Source: Halosimplex halophilum (GTDB lineage Archaea > Halobacteriota > Halobacteria > Halobacteriales > Haloarculaceae). Taken from it: a stretch of 64,000 nt of DNA. Below, one piece after another: positions 45,481-53,591 of the stretch (the first letter of the stretch is position 1; the number at the start of each line of letters is the position of its first letter). The stretch lies in the NCBI RefSeq assembly GCF_004698125.1, contig NZ_ML214297.1, positions 558,001 through 622,000 of the forward strand, given 5' to 3'. The notes below the pieces were generated by a model. The model did not search any database. It had not been told where the DNA came from and saw only the letters and a list, made by a program, of their open reading frames with translations. A program made the position numbers and the translations under genes.

Positions 45481-47181
45481 TCAGCCCTGCCGCGCCCGCG
45501 GCACGGACTTGCTGGCGACCTGCACTCTCGTCCGGTCGCTGATCGCGACCAGGTCGCGGCCGGTCCGGTTGAGAGTCAGTCCGCCGACGGTCGTCGCGTT
45601 CGACCGCGCGGGGACCGGCGCCCGCCCGAGGACGGTCCCGTTCGTCGAGACGACGGCCTCGAACCCGCCCTCTACGGGCGCGATCGAGACGTTGCGGCCG
45701 TCGATCACCGGCCGCGCGCGGCGCGCGTCGGACGCGTAGGCGAGCCGTTCCCGTCCGCCCTGCTCGCGGAGCGACACCTTGTACACCGACCCGTTGCCGA
45801 CCACCGACCAGCCCTCGCGGTCGGCGTGGACCGACTCCCGCCAGCCCAGCCCGCCGACGCGGACGGTCCCGCCGCCGCTGAAGGCGAGCCGGCTCTTCGA
45901 GATGGCCTCGATCCACACCCGGCGCTCCTCGCTGAGGACGACCACGCCGCTGGAGCGGATCGTCCCCGTGTCGCCGTAGAGGTACTCGTTGACCAGCGAG
46001 ACGTACTGGTTGGGCTCGTTCTCGACGTAGGTGACGGTGTAGTCGCGGACCTCGACGGTCGCGGCGTCGGCCGGCAGTTCCCCCGAGACGGTCGCGAACC
46101 CGAACGGTACCGCGAACGACGAGAGCACGACAAGCGCGACGGCGACCACCACCACGGGCGAATCGGGGCTGGGCAGGTCGACGCTCCGTCCCTCCAGCCG
46201 CGGGACCAGCGACCGGTTCGACGCCGAGACGGCGGTCGCGATCAGCGCCGCCGAGAGGAAGATCACGCCGACGCCGACCGCGCGGAAGAGGACGAACCGG
46301 TTGGCGCCCATCGGCGCGTAGATCGCCCACAGCGACTGCCGGATGCCCAGCACCAGCGCAGCGAACCACAGGGCGAGCGGGTTCGGGTACTCCTCGCGGA
46401 CGGCGAGGACGGCGATCCCGGCCAGCACGCCGGCCAGGATGCCGATCGCGTGGCCCTGGATCGCGATGTCCGCCCACCACGGCGAGAAGAAGCTCGGGCC
46501 CGGCTCGCGGCTGATGTAGGGGTTGCGCAGCCCCCGGTAGAGCAGGTCGACGACCCGCTCGGAGACGAGCGCGAGCACCGCCAGGGTCGGCCGCGTCACC
46601 ATCGCGAAGCCGACGTAGGCGTAGACCACGCCGGAGAAGCCGATGACCGGCCCCATCGAGAAGAAGCCGGTGAACACGCCCACGGCGACGGACCCGGCGG
46701 GGACCGCCAGCAGGCGGACGAACGGGTTCGCCCGGAGCGAGGAAAACGACTCCGAGCCCCGCTCGGTCGGGTAGTGGCCGAGGTAGTACTCGACGACCGG
46801 GGCGAACACGACCGTCCCGACCAGGTTGCCGGTGATGTGACCGACCCCGTTGTGGGCGAACCCGGCGACGAGGACCCCGAGCGGGTAGAAGTACGACCAC
46901 GACCGGAAGGGGATAACCAGCGGGCTGTTGGGGTGTTCCCAGCCGCCCTGGACCACCCAGTAGACGAGCAGGACGCCGAGGACCGTCAGCAGCGTCCCCC
47001 ACGGGACGCCGAGGACGAACCGGGCGCGCAGGCGGTCGCCCCAGCGTTCCCCGGGAACGAGCCGGCGGGCGACGGCGACGGAGACCCCGACGGCGACGAG
47101 GAGGAACAGCTGCTGCCAGGGGGCGACCGCGCGGACGGCCTCGACCAGCTCGGCGACCTGCCCGGGCGACGACTGCAGCAT
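45481..47181 (-). CDS. rhomboid-family intramembrane serine protease (large form)
   Basis: Multi-spanning. The first ~330 residues hold the rhomboid core: HNGVGHITGNLVG, active-site GFSGVVYAY (Ser) and the partner His in IQGHAIGILAG. The C-terminal ~190 residues form a beta-rich soluble domain (VEVRDYTVTYVENEPNQYVS and later repeats), probably extracytoplasmic. That extra domain is characteristic of haloarchaeal rhomboids, whose substrates are unknown. ATG 47181 is used; a GTG three codons upstream is possible. Confidence 0.88.
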   Translation of the reverse strand: MLQSSPGQVAELVEAVRAVAPWQQLFLLVAVGVSVAVARRLVPGERWGDRLRARFVLGVPWGTLLTVLGVLLVYWVVQGGWEHPNSPLVIPFRSWSYFYPLGVLVAGFAHNGVGHITGNLVGTVVFAPVVEYYLGHYPTERGSESFSSLRANPFVRLLAVPAGSVAVGVFTGFFSMGPVIGFSGVVYAYVGFAMVTRPTLAVLALVSERVVDLLYRGLRNPYISREPGPSFFSPWWADIAIQGHAIGILAGVLAGIAVLAVREEYPNPLALWFAALVLGIRQSLWAIYAPMGANRFVLFRAVGVGVIFLSAALIATAVSASNRSLVPRLEGRSVDLPSPDSPVVVVAVALVVLSSFAVPFGFATVSGELPADAATVEVRDYTVTYVENEPNQYVSLVNEYLYGDTGTIRSSGVVVLSEERRVWIEAISKSRLAFSGGGTVRVGGLGWRESVHADREGWSVVGNGSVYKVSLREQGGRERLAYASDARRARPVIDGRNVSIAPVEGGFEAVVSTNGTVLGRAPVPARSNATTVGGLTLNRTGRDLVAISDRTRVQVASKSVPRARQG

Positions 47182-47378
47182 GTCCGCCACATAGGGGGCC
47201 GGTTAGTTATCGTTGGTGGCGCCACCGGGCTACCGTCGGGCGGTCGGAGGGCCGGAAGCCACCGGGGCGCTGGACGCCCTGTAGCCCGCGAGCGACCGAG
47301 CGCCGTGGGCCGAACACGCCGCTACGGGGAGCGTTCGAGCCGCAGGATTTTCGGGGGTCGACGCCGATGTGTCCGGCA

Positions 47379-47708
47379 ATGGGAGTTCGGCCACCGTCGA
47401 ACGACGTGGACGAGGAACCGGACGTCGTCGAGTTCGGGATCGCGGCACTCGACGCGCGACTGGCCGACGCGGACGTGTCCTTCCCCGCGACAGCCGAGGA
47501 GCTGCGCGAGTACTTCGGGGACGCGACCGTCCCGTACGACGCCTCGGGCAACGAGATGCCCGTCGCCGAGGCGCTGGCCGAGGCCGACGGCGAGTCGTTC
47601 GACTCCGAGGACGAGCTGCTCAACGCCCTGCATCCCGTCTTCGAGCGCAAGCGCCAGGCGGCCTCGACGAGCCTCGTCAAGCAGCTGCGCGGGCTCGTCC
47701 CCTTCTGA
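47379..47708 (+). CDS. DUF5789 family protein (109 aa)
   Basis: A small acidic soluble protein with VEFGIAALDARLADADVSFPATAEELREYFGD in its N-terminal half, seen here in part, and a C-terminal FERKRQAASTSLVKQLRGLVPF. This matches haloarchaeal DUF5789. The function is unknown. ATG 47379 is preferred over one 12 bases earlier. It converges on aglJ. Confidence 0.8.
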   Translation: MGVRPPSNDVDEEPDVVEFGIAALDARLADADVSFPATAEELREYFGDATVPYDASGNEMPVAEALAEADGESFDSEDELLNALHPVFERKRQAASTSLVKQLRGLVPF

Positions 47709-47723
47709 GCCGGTCCCGGCCCG

Positions 47724-48776
47724 TCACCCCTGCCGTTCGGCCGCCGACGGCTCCGGATCGGACGGGCGCTCGCCGTCCGCGCGGCCCGCGGTTCCCCCCG
47801 CGTCGCGCCCGGTCCCGGACTCGTCGACGCGAGCGGTCCCGCGCGCCCGGTCATCGCTCAGCCGCTCGGTGAGGTCCTCCAGCTGCCGGGTCTGTTCGCG
47901 GTTGACCGTGACGATCATGTCCGAGAGGACGCCAAACATCAGTAGCTGCACGCCGAAGATGATCGCCAGACCGCCGAGGAAGGCGATCACCTCGTGGGAG
48001 GTGTTGGCCGTGATCCACTCGACGGCGACGTAGGTACCGAGGACGAGGCCGACGACGAGGCTGACGGCGCCGACGCTCCCGAAGTAGAACAGCGGGTTGT
48101 TCGTCTTGGCCATCTTGTACAGCGTGAGGATGATGTCGGCGCCGTCGCGGAACGGGCGGAGGTTCGTCTCGGAGTCGTCCGGCCGGGCGCGGTAGCGGAT
48201 CGGGACGACCTCCGTGCGGACGTTGTGCTTGACGCACTCGACGGCCATCTCCGTCTCGATGCCGAAGTGATCCTCCGTCAGCGAGATGCGGTCGATGCTC
48301 TCGCGGGTCAGCGCCCGGTAGCCGCTGAGGATGTCCCCGTAGTCGCGGCCGTGGATGAGCGAGAACGCGCGGTTGATGACGCCGTTGCCGAACCGGTTGA
48401 GCCGCGTCATCGCGCCGTCCTCCATGTCGGCGAAGCGGTCGCCGATGACGTGGTCGGCCCGGCCCTCGAAGATCGGTTCGAGCATCGTCGCGGCGTCCTC
48501 GGCCCGGTAGGTCATGTCGCCGTCGAGCATGAGCACGACCGGGGCGTCGGTCCGCTCGAACCCCTCCTGGAGCGCCTGGCCCTTCCCCTTCGAGCCGCGC
48601 TGGGCGACGACGCGCGCGCCCTTCTCCTCGGCGATCGACGGGGTCCCGTCGGTCGACCCGCCGTCGATCACGAGGATGTCGTCGAACCCCTCGGCCGCGA
48701 ACGACTCGACGACCGGCCCGATCGTCTCGGACTCGTCCAGCGTGGGGATCAGCACGCAGACGTCGTCGTAATCCAT
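47724..48776 (-). CDS. aglJ: AglJ-type dolichol-phosphate hexosyltransferase
   Basis: A GT2-family glycosyltransferase. In Haloferax the homologue adds the first sugar of the N-linked S-layer glycan to dolichol phosphate. This 350-aa protein shows VLIPTLDESETIG, VIDGGSTDGT, the DxD region VLMLDGDMTYRAED (about residues 85-98) and GYRALTRESID. Two C-terminal membrane helices (about 232-258 and 270-296) and a disordered Asp/Arg-rich tail follow. It is divergent from the TrmB-family gene across a small Cys-motif gene and marks the left edge of the surface-glycan locus. Confidence 0.9.
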   Translation of the reverse strand: MDYDDVCVLIPTLDESETIGPVVESFAAEGFDDILVIDGGSTDGTPSIAEEKGARVVAQRGSKGKGQALQEGFERTDAPVVLMLDGDMTYRAEDAATMLEPIFEGRADHVIGDRFADMEDGAMTRLNRFGNGVINRAFSLIHGRDYGDILSGYRALTRESIDRISLTEDHFGIETEMAVECVKHNVRTEVVPIRYRARPDDSETNLRPFRDGADIILTLYKMAKTNNPLFYFGSVGAVSLVVGLVLGTYVAVEWITANTSHEVIAFLGGLAIIFGVQLLMFGVLSDMIVTVNREQTRQLEDLTERLSDDRARGTARVDESGTGRDAGGTAGRADGERPSDPEPSAAERQG

Positions 48777-48900
48777 CGTCCGCGCTTTGACGCTCCGGGA
48801 GAAAAAGGTTCCCCGTTGGACACGGGCTCGCCCGCCCCGAGCGGACCCCACCGCCGCGGCTGTGGGACGAGAGAGCGGGGAGAATGACGGCGCGGACGGC

Positions 48901-49077
48901 TCAGTCGTCGGCGCGCTCCTCGCTCAGGTGCTCCCAGATCTCGGTGCAGCCACAGCCGTCGGCCACGCCGTCGAGGTGGGCGTCGGCGCGAGCGTCCCCG
49001 TCGGCCGGCTCCTCGTCGACCCGGTCGTCCGTGCTACCGTCGGCCGCGTCGCCGTCCGCGTTGTCGAGTTCGACCAT
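48901..49077 (-). CDS. small acidic Cys-motif protein (58 aa)
   Basis: Reading ATG 49075-49077 to TGA 48901-48903 gives an acidic N-terminus (MVELDNADGDAADG) and a C-terminus GVADGCGCTEIWEHLSEER. The CGC motif resembles small haloarchaeal zinc/redox micro-proteins, and acidic composition and third-position GC favour a real gene. A TrmB-consensus-like palindrome lies 2-26 bp upstream of the start. The function is unknown. Confidence 0.65.
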   Translation of the reverse strand: MVELDNADGDAADGSTDDRVDEEPADGDARADAHLDGVADGCGCTEIWEHLSEERADD

Positions 49078-49078
49078 A

Positions 49079-49103
49079 GTTACTCGGCTTGTGAGTAACT
49101 CAC
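49079..49103. promoter_or_regulatory. TrmB-consensus-like operator (TACT-N8-GAGTA) with overlapping palindrome
   Basis: GTTACTC (49079-49085) and GAGTAAC (49093-49099) are perfect inverted arms and contain TACT-N8-GAGTA. A second perfect palindrome, GTGAGTAACTCAC (49091-49103), overlaps it. The published Halobacterium TrmB motif, as I recall it, is TACT-N7-8-GAGTA. The site sits just upstream of the 58-aa gene and about 35-55 bp upstream of the TATA box of the TrmB-family gene. Confidence 0.65.
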
Positions 49104-49134
49104 GACGGCGACAGGTAAGTACCTTTCGGGGGCA

Positions 49135-49140
49135 TTTTAA
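49135..49140 (+). promoter_or_regulatory. TATA-like box of the TrmB-family gene
   Basis: ttttaa (within gcattttaagccc) lies 26 bp before the ATG at 49167, predicting a leaderless transcript. Confidence 0.55.
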
Positions 49141-49166
49141 GCCCGGGCGGCGAACCGGCCGGTACC

Positions 49167-50024
49167 ATGAGCGGCGACGGGAGCGCGGTCTTCGACCGGC
49201 TGGGGCTGACCGAGTACGAGGAGACGGCGCTGCGGGAGCTGCTCTCGCTCGGGAAGACGACGGCGCCGAACCTCGCCGAGGCGACGGACATCCCCAAGGC
49301 CCGCATCTACGGCGTCCTCGACTCGCTGTCGGACCGGGGGTTCGTCGAGGTGATCCCCGGCCGGCCCAAAGAGTACCAGCCCAAGCCGCCGGAGGCGATC
49401 CTCGACCGCGCCGTCGAGAACCGCCGCCAGGACTACGAGGAATTCTCCGCCGCCATCGACGACCTGCGCGAGGAGTTCCTCGCGGCGTTCCGGCCCCGCT
49501 ACGAGCGGGCGAGCGAGGACGTGACCCCGACCGAGGAGCTGTTCCACGTCGTCGACGTGGGCGAACCCAGCGAGCGCGAGACCCGACGGCTCTACCACGA
49601 GGCCGACGAGGAGGTCGACGTCGTCACCAAGAGCTTCGAGTACTTCGACTCGGTCGAGCCCGCCCTCGCCGACGCCCTGGAGCGGGGCGTCGAGGTCTCG
49701 GTCCTGATGCTCGTCCCCGACTTCCTCTCGACGGACCCGCGCGACGAGCCCGCCATCCAGCGGGAGATCGTCGAGCGGATCCGCGAGGACTACCCCGCCG
49801 TCGAGATCCGCTTCTCGACGGGCAAGCTCCCCTTCCGCGGCCACGTCGCCGACCCGAGCCCCGACTACGAGACCGGCTCGGCCATCCTCCTCGTCGAGGA
49901 GGAGGACGTGCCCAACCACATGCGCCAGGCCGCGATCACCGACAACGGCGCGTTCGTCGCCGGCCTGAAGCGGTACTTCGACCTCATCTGGGACCACGAG
50001 AGCGTCGCCGACCGCGAGGGGTGA
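49167..50024 (+). CDS. TrmB-family sugar-sensing transcription regulator (285 aa)
   Basis: An N-terminal winged-helix TrmB domain (residues 10-80: LGLTEYEETALRELLSLGKTTAPNLAEA, seen here in part, and PKARIYGVLDSL). A short coiled coil follows, then a C-terminal effector domain (about 130-280) with the PLD-like strand pattern EVSVLMLVPDFLS and GSAILLVEEEDVPN. TrmB proteins control sugar transport and glycolysis/gluconeogenesis genes, either repressing or activating according to site position. The location within a glycan locus suggests control of sugar supply or glycosylation. A consensus-like operator sits in its own upstream region. Confidence 0.88.
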   Translation: MSGDGSAVFDRLGLTEYEETALRELLSLGKTTAPNLAEATDIPKARIYGVLDSLSDRGFVEVIPGRPKEYQPKPPEAILDRAVENRRQDYEEFSAAIDDLREEFLAAFRPRYERASEDVTPTEELFHVVDVGEPSERETRRLYHEADEEVDVVTKSFEYFDSVEPALADALERGVEVSVLMLVPDFLSTDPRDEPAIQREIVERIREDYPAVEIRFSTGKLPFRGHVADPSPDYETGSAILLVEEEDVPNHMRQAAITDNGAFVAGLKRYFDLIWDHESVADREG

Positions 50025-50111
50025 CGGGTCCGGGCGGCGACGCGGCCGCGACGAAAGGGAATCTTCATTGGCGGGCCCGCGGAACGGGTTGGCGAGAACG
50101 GTGAGTCCGCA

Positions 50112-51020
50112 ATGATCGCAGGCGCGTCAGTCGCCCTCGGTGTCCCCGTCTACGAGCGGACCGAGAAGCTCCGGAACCTCCTCGAATCGGCCGAGAACGT
50201 CCCCGTCGACACCGTCTACGTCGCCGACAACGGCCACACCGAGGAGCGGCGCGACCTCTACGACTCGGAGTTCGGGTTCGAGCTGGTCCCCATCGACGTG
50301 GAGTACGACTCCGGGCTGGGGAACTGCCGGCGGAGCATCGTCGACCGGCTCGACGAGGACTACCTGGTCATCGCCGACAGCGACCACACGATCCCGGGGA
50401 ACGTGGCGACGCTCGTCGACCAGCTGGAGGCCCGGCCCGAGTTCGGCGGCGTCTGCGGGCTCCTCTTCGAGCACGGCGGGCTCCGCGGGACCTGCCACGA
50501 CCTCTACGAGCGGGGGGACCTCCTCGTCCGGGACATCCGCGGCAAGGACGCGGAGCTCGTCGCCGGCCAGCCGCTCGTCGAGTTCGACTTCCTCCAGAAC
50601 GTCGCCGCCTTCCGCCGCGAGTGCGTCGAGGACTACGCCTGGGACCCCCAGCTCCAGCAGGGCAAACCCCACCTCGACTTCTACGTCGGCCACAAGCGCC
50701 GGACCGACTGGCGGTTCGGCTGCTGTCCGGCGGTGCAGTTCCCCCACTACCCCGGCGGCGGCAGCTCCTACACCGCCAACCGGAACAAGCGCGAACGGTT
50801 GATGGACGCCCGCGAGTACTTCCTCGACAAGTGGGGCTACCGCCAGATCGTCTACGGCCAGCTCGAGTGGCTGGAGACCCAGGACCGGCTCCCCTCGGAC
50901 GGCCGCGTCGCCGAACTGCTCGCGAAGCGACTGCTGACGCGGCTTCCCCTCGAACTGCAGGCGAAGGTGACCGACGCGCGGCAGTTCGTCCGCAAGCTCC
51001 AGGGCCGGCCGCCGCTGTAG
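50112..51020 (+). CDS. family 2-like glycosyltransferase (302 aa)
   Basis: GT-A fold. It opens VALGVPVYERTEKLRNLLES. A nucleotide-sugar strand VDTVYVADNGHTEE is followed by the DxD-type metal motif YLVIADSDHTIPGN (about residues 86-99). A later RTDWRFGCCPAVQFPHYPGG stretch could be the acceptor loop. It is soluble, with no membrane helix. The donor and acceptor are unknown. It follows the TrmB-family gene by 87 bp in the same direction and converges on the AlkP-family gene. Confidence 0.82.
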   Translation: MIAGASVALGVPVYERTEKLRNLLESAENVPVDTVYVADNGHTEERRDLYDSEFGFELVPIDVEYDSGLGNCRRSIVDRLDEDYLVIADSDHTIPGNVATLVDQLEARPEFGGVCGLLFEHGGLRGTCHDLYERGDLLVRDIRGKDAELVAGQPLVEFDFLQNVAAFRRECVEDYAWDPQLQQGKPHLDFYVGHKRRTDWRFGCCPAVQFPHYPGGGSSYTANRNKRERLMDAREYFLDKWGYRQIVYGQLEWLETQDRLPSDGRVAELLAKRLLTRLPLELQAKVTDARQFVRKLQGRPPL

Positions 51021-51079
51021 CGCGCGGTCGGCGACCGCTGTCGCCGTAGCAGGCGCTCACCGGCACCGCCAGAATCCGT

Positions 51080-52420
51080 CTAGACGTAGCCGAGTTCCGA
51101 CAGCCGCTCCTCCACGTCGCTCGGGAGGTCCTGGCCCTCGCCGAGCGCCACGTCCCTGACGGCGAGCGTGTCGACGACCTCGTCGATGGCCGCCCGGACC
51201 GTCGCCTCGTCCGTGTCGCCCCACGTCCGGAAGCCGTCGAGCGTCTCGCAGCCGTAGGATCCGTCCTCGACGACCGCGCCGTTGAGCGGCGCGTCGTAGC
51301 GCTCGACGGTCGCCTCGTCGTAGCCCTGGTTCCGGAGGTGGGAGATCCGCTCGGAGCGGAGGCCGTGGCGCTCGGTGAGATACGAGCGCGACCCGCGGTC
51401 GGCGCGCAGGTCGCGGCCGCGCGCCTCGTCGTCCGCCACGCCGGCCGCCGACAGCACCGTCCGGTAGACGTCGAGCAGCCCCACCGTCTCCTCGCGGGTC
51501 TCGACGGCGTCCCCGCCATCCCAGACGGTCAGCGGCACGTGGGTCAGCTCGGGGTAGAGGCCGTGGTTGTGCCCCCAGACGTCGTCCTCGCCGAACATCT
51601 CCCCGTGGTCCGACAGCGTCACGACCACGTCGAACTCCTCGCGGAGCTCCGCGAAGATGTCCCGGTAGACGTCCGAGAGATACCGGACGCAGTCCTCGTA
51701 GGCCTGGCGCACGTCCGCCGGGTCTGCCTCGGGGCCGTCGCCGACCGTCTCCTCGAAACTGGGGTTGGCCGAGACGTCGACGGTCCGGTACTCCTCCGGG
51801 GCGTTGTACGGCCCGTGGGCCTCCATCAGGTTCACGAAGAGGAACTCGTCGTCGCCGAAGTCGGTCGACTCGACGAGGTCGAGGACCTCGCTGGCGCCGT
51901 CGTCCTCGCCGGCGATGGAGGCGATGCCCAGGTCGCGGGCCTTCATCCTGACGCCGAACTTCAGCGACTCGACGGTGTCGACGTCGTCGGCGAAACAGCG
52001 CCGGACCGCCCTGAGGAACCGCGTCGGTCCCTCGCCGCGCGTCTCGGAGATGAACTCCGCCCAGTCGACGATGTCGGGGTCGCGCCGGCGGCCCCGCCAG
52101 CTGTGGTGGAACTCGTCGAAGCCGCGGGTGAACTGGAAGGCGTCCGCGATGTTGGCGTTGGCGCTGAACCCGCGGGTCGTGTAGCCGGCCCGCGAGAGGT
52201 GCTCCGCGAGGACGGGCTTCTCGCAGTCGAGCGCCGTGGTCTTGGCGTAGACGCCGAGCTCGCTCGAGTACAGCCCGCCGAACAGCGTCGCGTGGACCGG
52301 GACGGTCCACCCGCCGGGCGACCACGCGTTCTCGTATCGCGCGCCCGGCAGCCAGTCGAAGTGCTCGTCGAACGAGTCCTTCCGCAGCGTGTCCATCACC
52401 ACCAGTGCGATGTTCGTCAT
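51080..52420 (-). CDS. alkaline-phosphatase-superfamily protein (sulfatase-like), Thr nucleophile
   Basis: A 446-aa soluble hydrolase or transferase. The metal ligands start at LVVMDTLRKDSF. The nucleophile region reads WTVPVHATLFGG, so the sulfatase CxPxR is TxPxH here. The second metal motif is TLSDHGEMFGED. Thr is the usual nucleophile of phosphoethanolamine and phosphoglycerol transferases, so a sulfate ester substrate is doubtful. It ends RLSELGYV. The start lies one base after the stop of the upstream AlkP-family gene (TGACATG), so the two are co-transcribed. Confidence 0.8.
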   Translation of the reverse strand: MTNIALVVMDTLRKDSFDEHFDWLPGARYENAWSPGGWTVPVHATLFGGLYSSELGVYAKTTALDCEKPVLAEHLSRAGYTTRGFSANANIADAFQFTRGFDEFHHSWRGRRRDPDIVDWAEFISETRGEGPTRFLRAVRRCFADDVDTVESLKFGVRMKARDLGIASIAGEDDGASEVLDLVESTDFGDDEFLFVNLMEAHGPYNAPEEYRTVDVSANPSFEETVGDGPEADPADVRQAYEDCVRYLSDVYRDIFAELREEFDVVVTLSDHGEMFGEDDVWGHNHGLYPELTHVPLTVWDGGDAVETREETVGLLDVYRTVLSAAGVADDEARGRDLRADRGSRSYLTERHGLRSERISHLRNQGYDEATVERYDAPLNGAVVEDGSYGCETLDGFRTWGDTDEATVRAAIDEVVDTLAVRDVALGEGQDLPSDVEERLSELGYV

Positions 52421-52421
52421 G

Positions 52422-53408
52422 TCACATGTACCCGAGGTCTTCCAGCTGCTCTTTCACGCGGTCCCCGCCGACGCCGCCGCCCTCGCCGGCCGCCGGCCGG
52501 TGGGTCGGCGTCCCCGAGTGGTCGGTCCCGTCGAGTTCCGCGTCGATGGCCGCCCGCACGTCCGTGACGCTCTCGATCGACTCGACGAGCGACCCGTCGG
52601 TCGCGGCGACCATCGCCTCGTGGGTGTGGACGCCGTCCTGCAGGCCGTGGTCGCTGACCAGCAGGAGTTCGTCGTCGTCCCCGAGGTCCGCGCGGAGCTC
52701 GCCGACGAACTCGTCGAGTTCGTCGTAGGCGGCCCGCTGCAGTTCGGGGCGGTCGTAGGTCACGTGGCCGATCAGGTCGAGGCCGCTGGTGTAGGCGAAG
52801 ACGAGCTCGTGGCGGCCGCCGCGGTAGGCCCGCCGCGCCCGGGCGACCCGTATCATCGCCATCTCCATGCACTGCTCGTAGAACGTCTCGGGGTCCGAGG
52901 AGGTGTGGCCGCCGGTCGCCTCGGGGTCGCGCTCGAACAGGTCCCCCAGGCTCCGCCGGAGGGCGTGTTCGCGGTCCTCGCTGTCCGGGTCGACCACGTA
53001 GTTCGGGACGCCGATCGGCTCCGCCTCGCGCCCGTCGAAGACGGTGGTGAGGCCGTTGTCGGCGTAGTAGGTGGCCGGCGTCCGGAAGGCGTCGGTGTCG
53101 GTGTTGGTCAGCAGCCAGGCGCCGAGGCGGGTCTGCAGCGAGTCGGGCAGCAGGTAGTCGGCGACCGCGCTGCCGAACTCCAGCACCGGGTTGCCCCACG
53201 CCACGCCGTCGTCGCCGAGTTCGAGCCCGTGCTCCGACGGGGGCAACCCCGTGATGATCGTCGGCCAGAGTTCGTGCGTGCTCGGCTCGCCCGCGTGGCT
53301 GTCGATCGTCCCGATCGCGCCGTGGGCCGCCAGGGTGAGGTTCGGGTGGGCGTCGGCGTCGACCAGGTCCGGGTCGAGCGCGTCCACGCCGAGCACGACC
53401 AGCGTCAT
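52422..53408 (-). CDS. AlkP-superfamily phosphodiesterase/pyrophosphatase-like protein (328 aa)
   Basis: Resembles the nucleotide pyrophosphatase/phosphodiesterase branch. VVLGVDALDPDLVDAD supplies the first Asp. GEPSTHELWPTIITGLPPSEHG (about residues 40-60) carries the likely Thr nucleophile. LVSDHGLQDGVHTHEAMVA gives the Asp/His metal ligands. No signal peptide is present. It ends EQLEDLGYM, the same tail style as the sulfatase-like neighbours. It is the first gene of a two-gene leftward operon, divergent from the next AlkP gene. Confidence 0.8.
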   Translation of the reverse strand: MTLVVLGVDALDPDLVDADAHPNLTLAAHGAIGTIDSHAGEPSTHELWPTIITGLPPSEHGLELGDDGVAWGNPVLEFGSAVADYLLPDSLQTRLGAWLLTNTDTDAFRTPATYYADNGLTTVFDGREAEPIGVPNYVVDPDSEDREHALRRSLGDLFERDPEATGGHTSSDPETFYEQCMEMAMIRVARARRAYRGGRHELVFAYTSGLDLIGHVTYDRPELQRAAYDELDEFVGELRADLGDDDELLLVSDHGLQDGVHTHEAMVAATDGSLVESIESVTDVRAAIDAELDGTDHSGTPTHRPAAGEGGGVGGDRVKEQLEDLGYM

Positions 53409-53591
53409 CTACCGTCCCGGAGTCCGCCGTCGCTCAAGTATCTTGTCGTTTTCCCCACCGTGGCCCGCTCTCGTCGGTTTCCCGCCGCGGCGCTCTCGTC
53501 GGTCTCCGGCTGTAGCTCCCCTCCCCCGCGCTCGCCGGTCGACCGCGAGCGACCCGTTAGACATTACTGCACCGCCGAACTCAGGGCGGAC

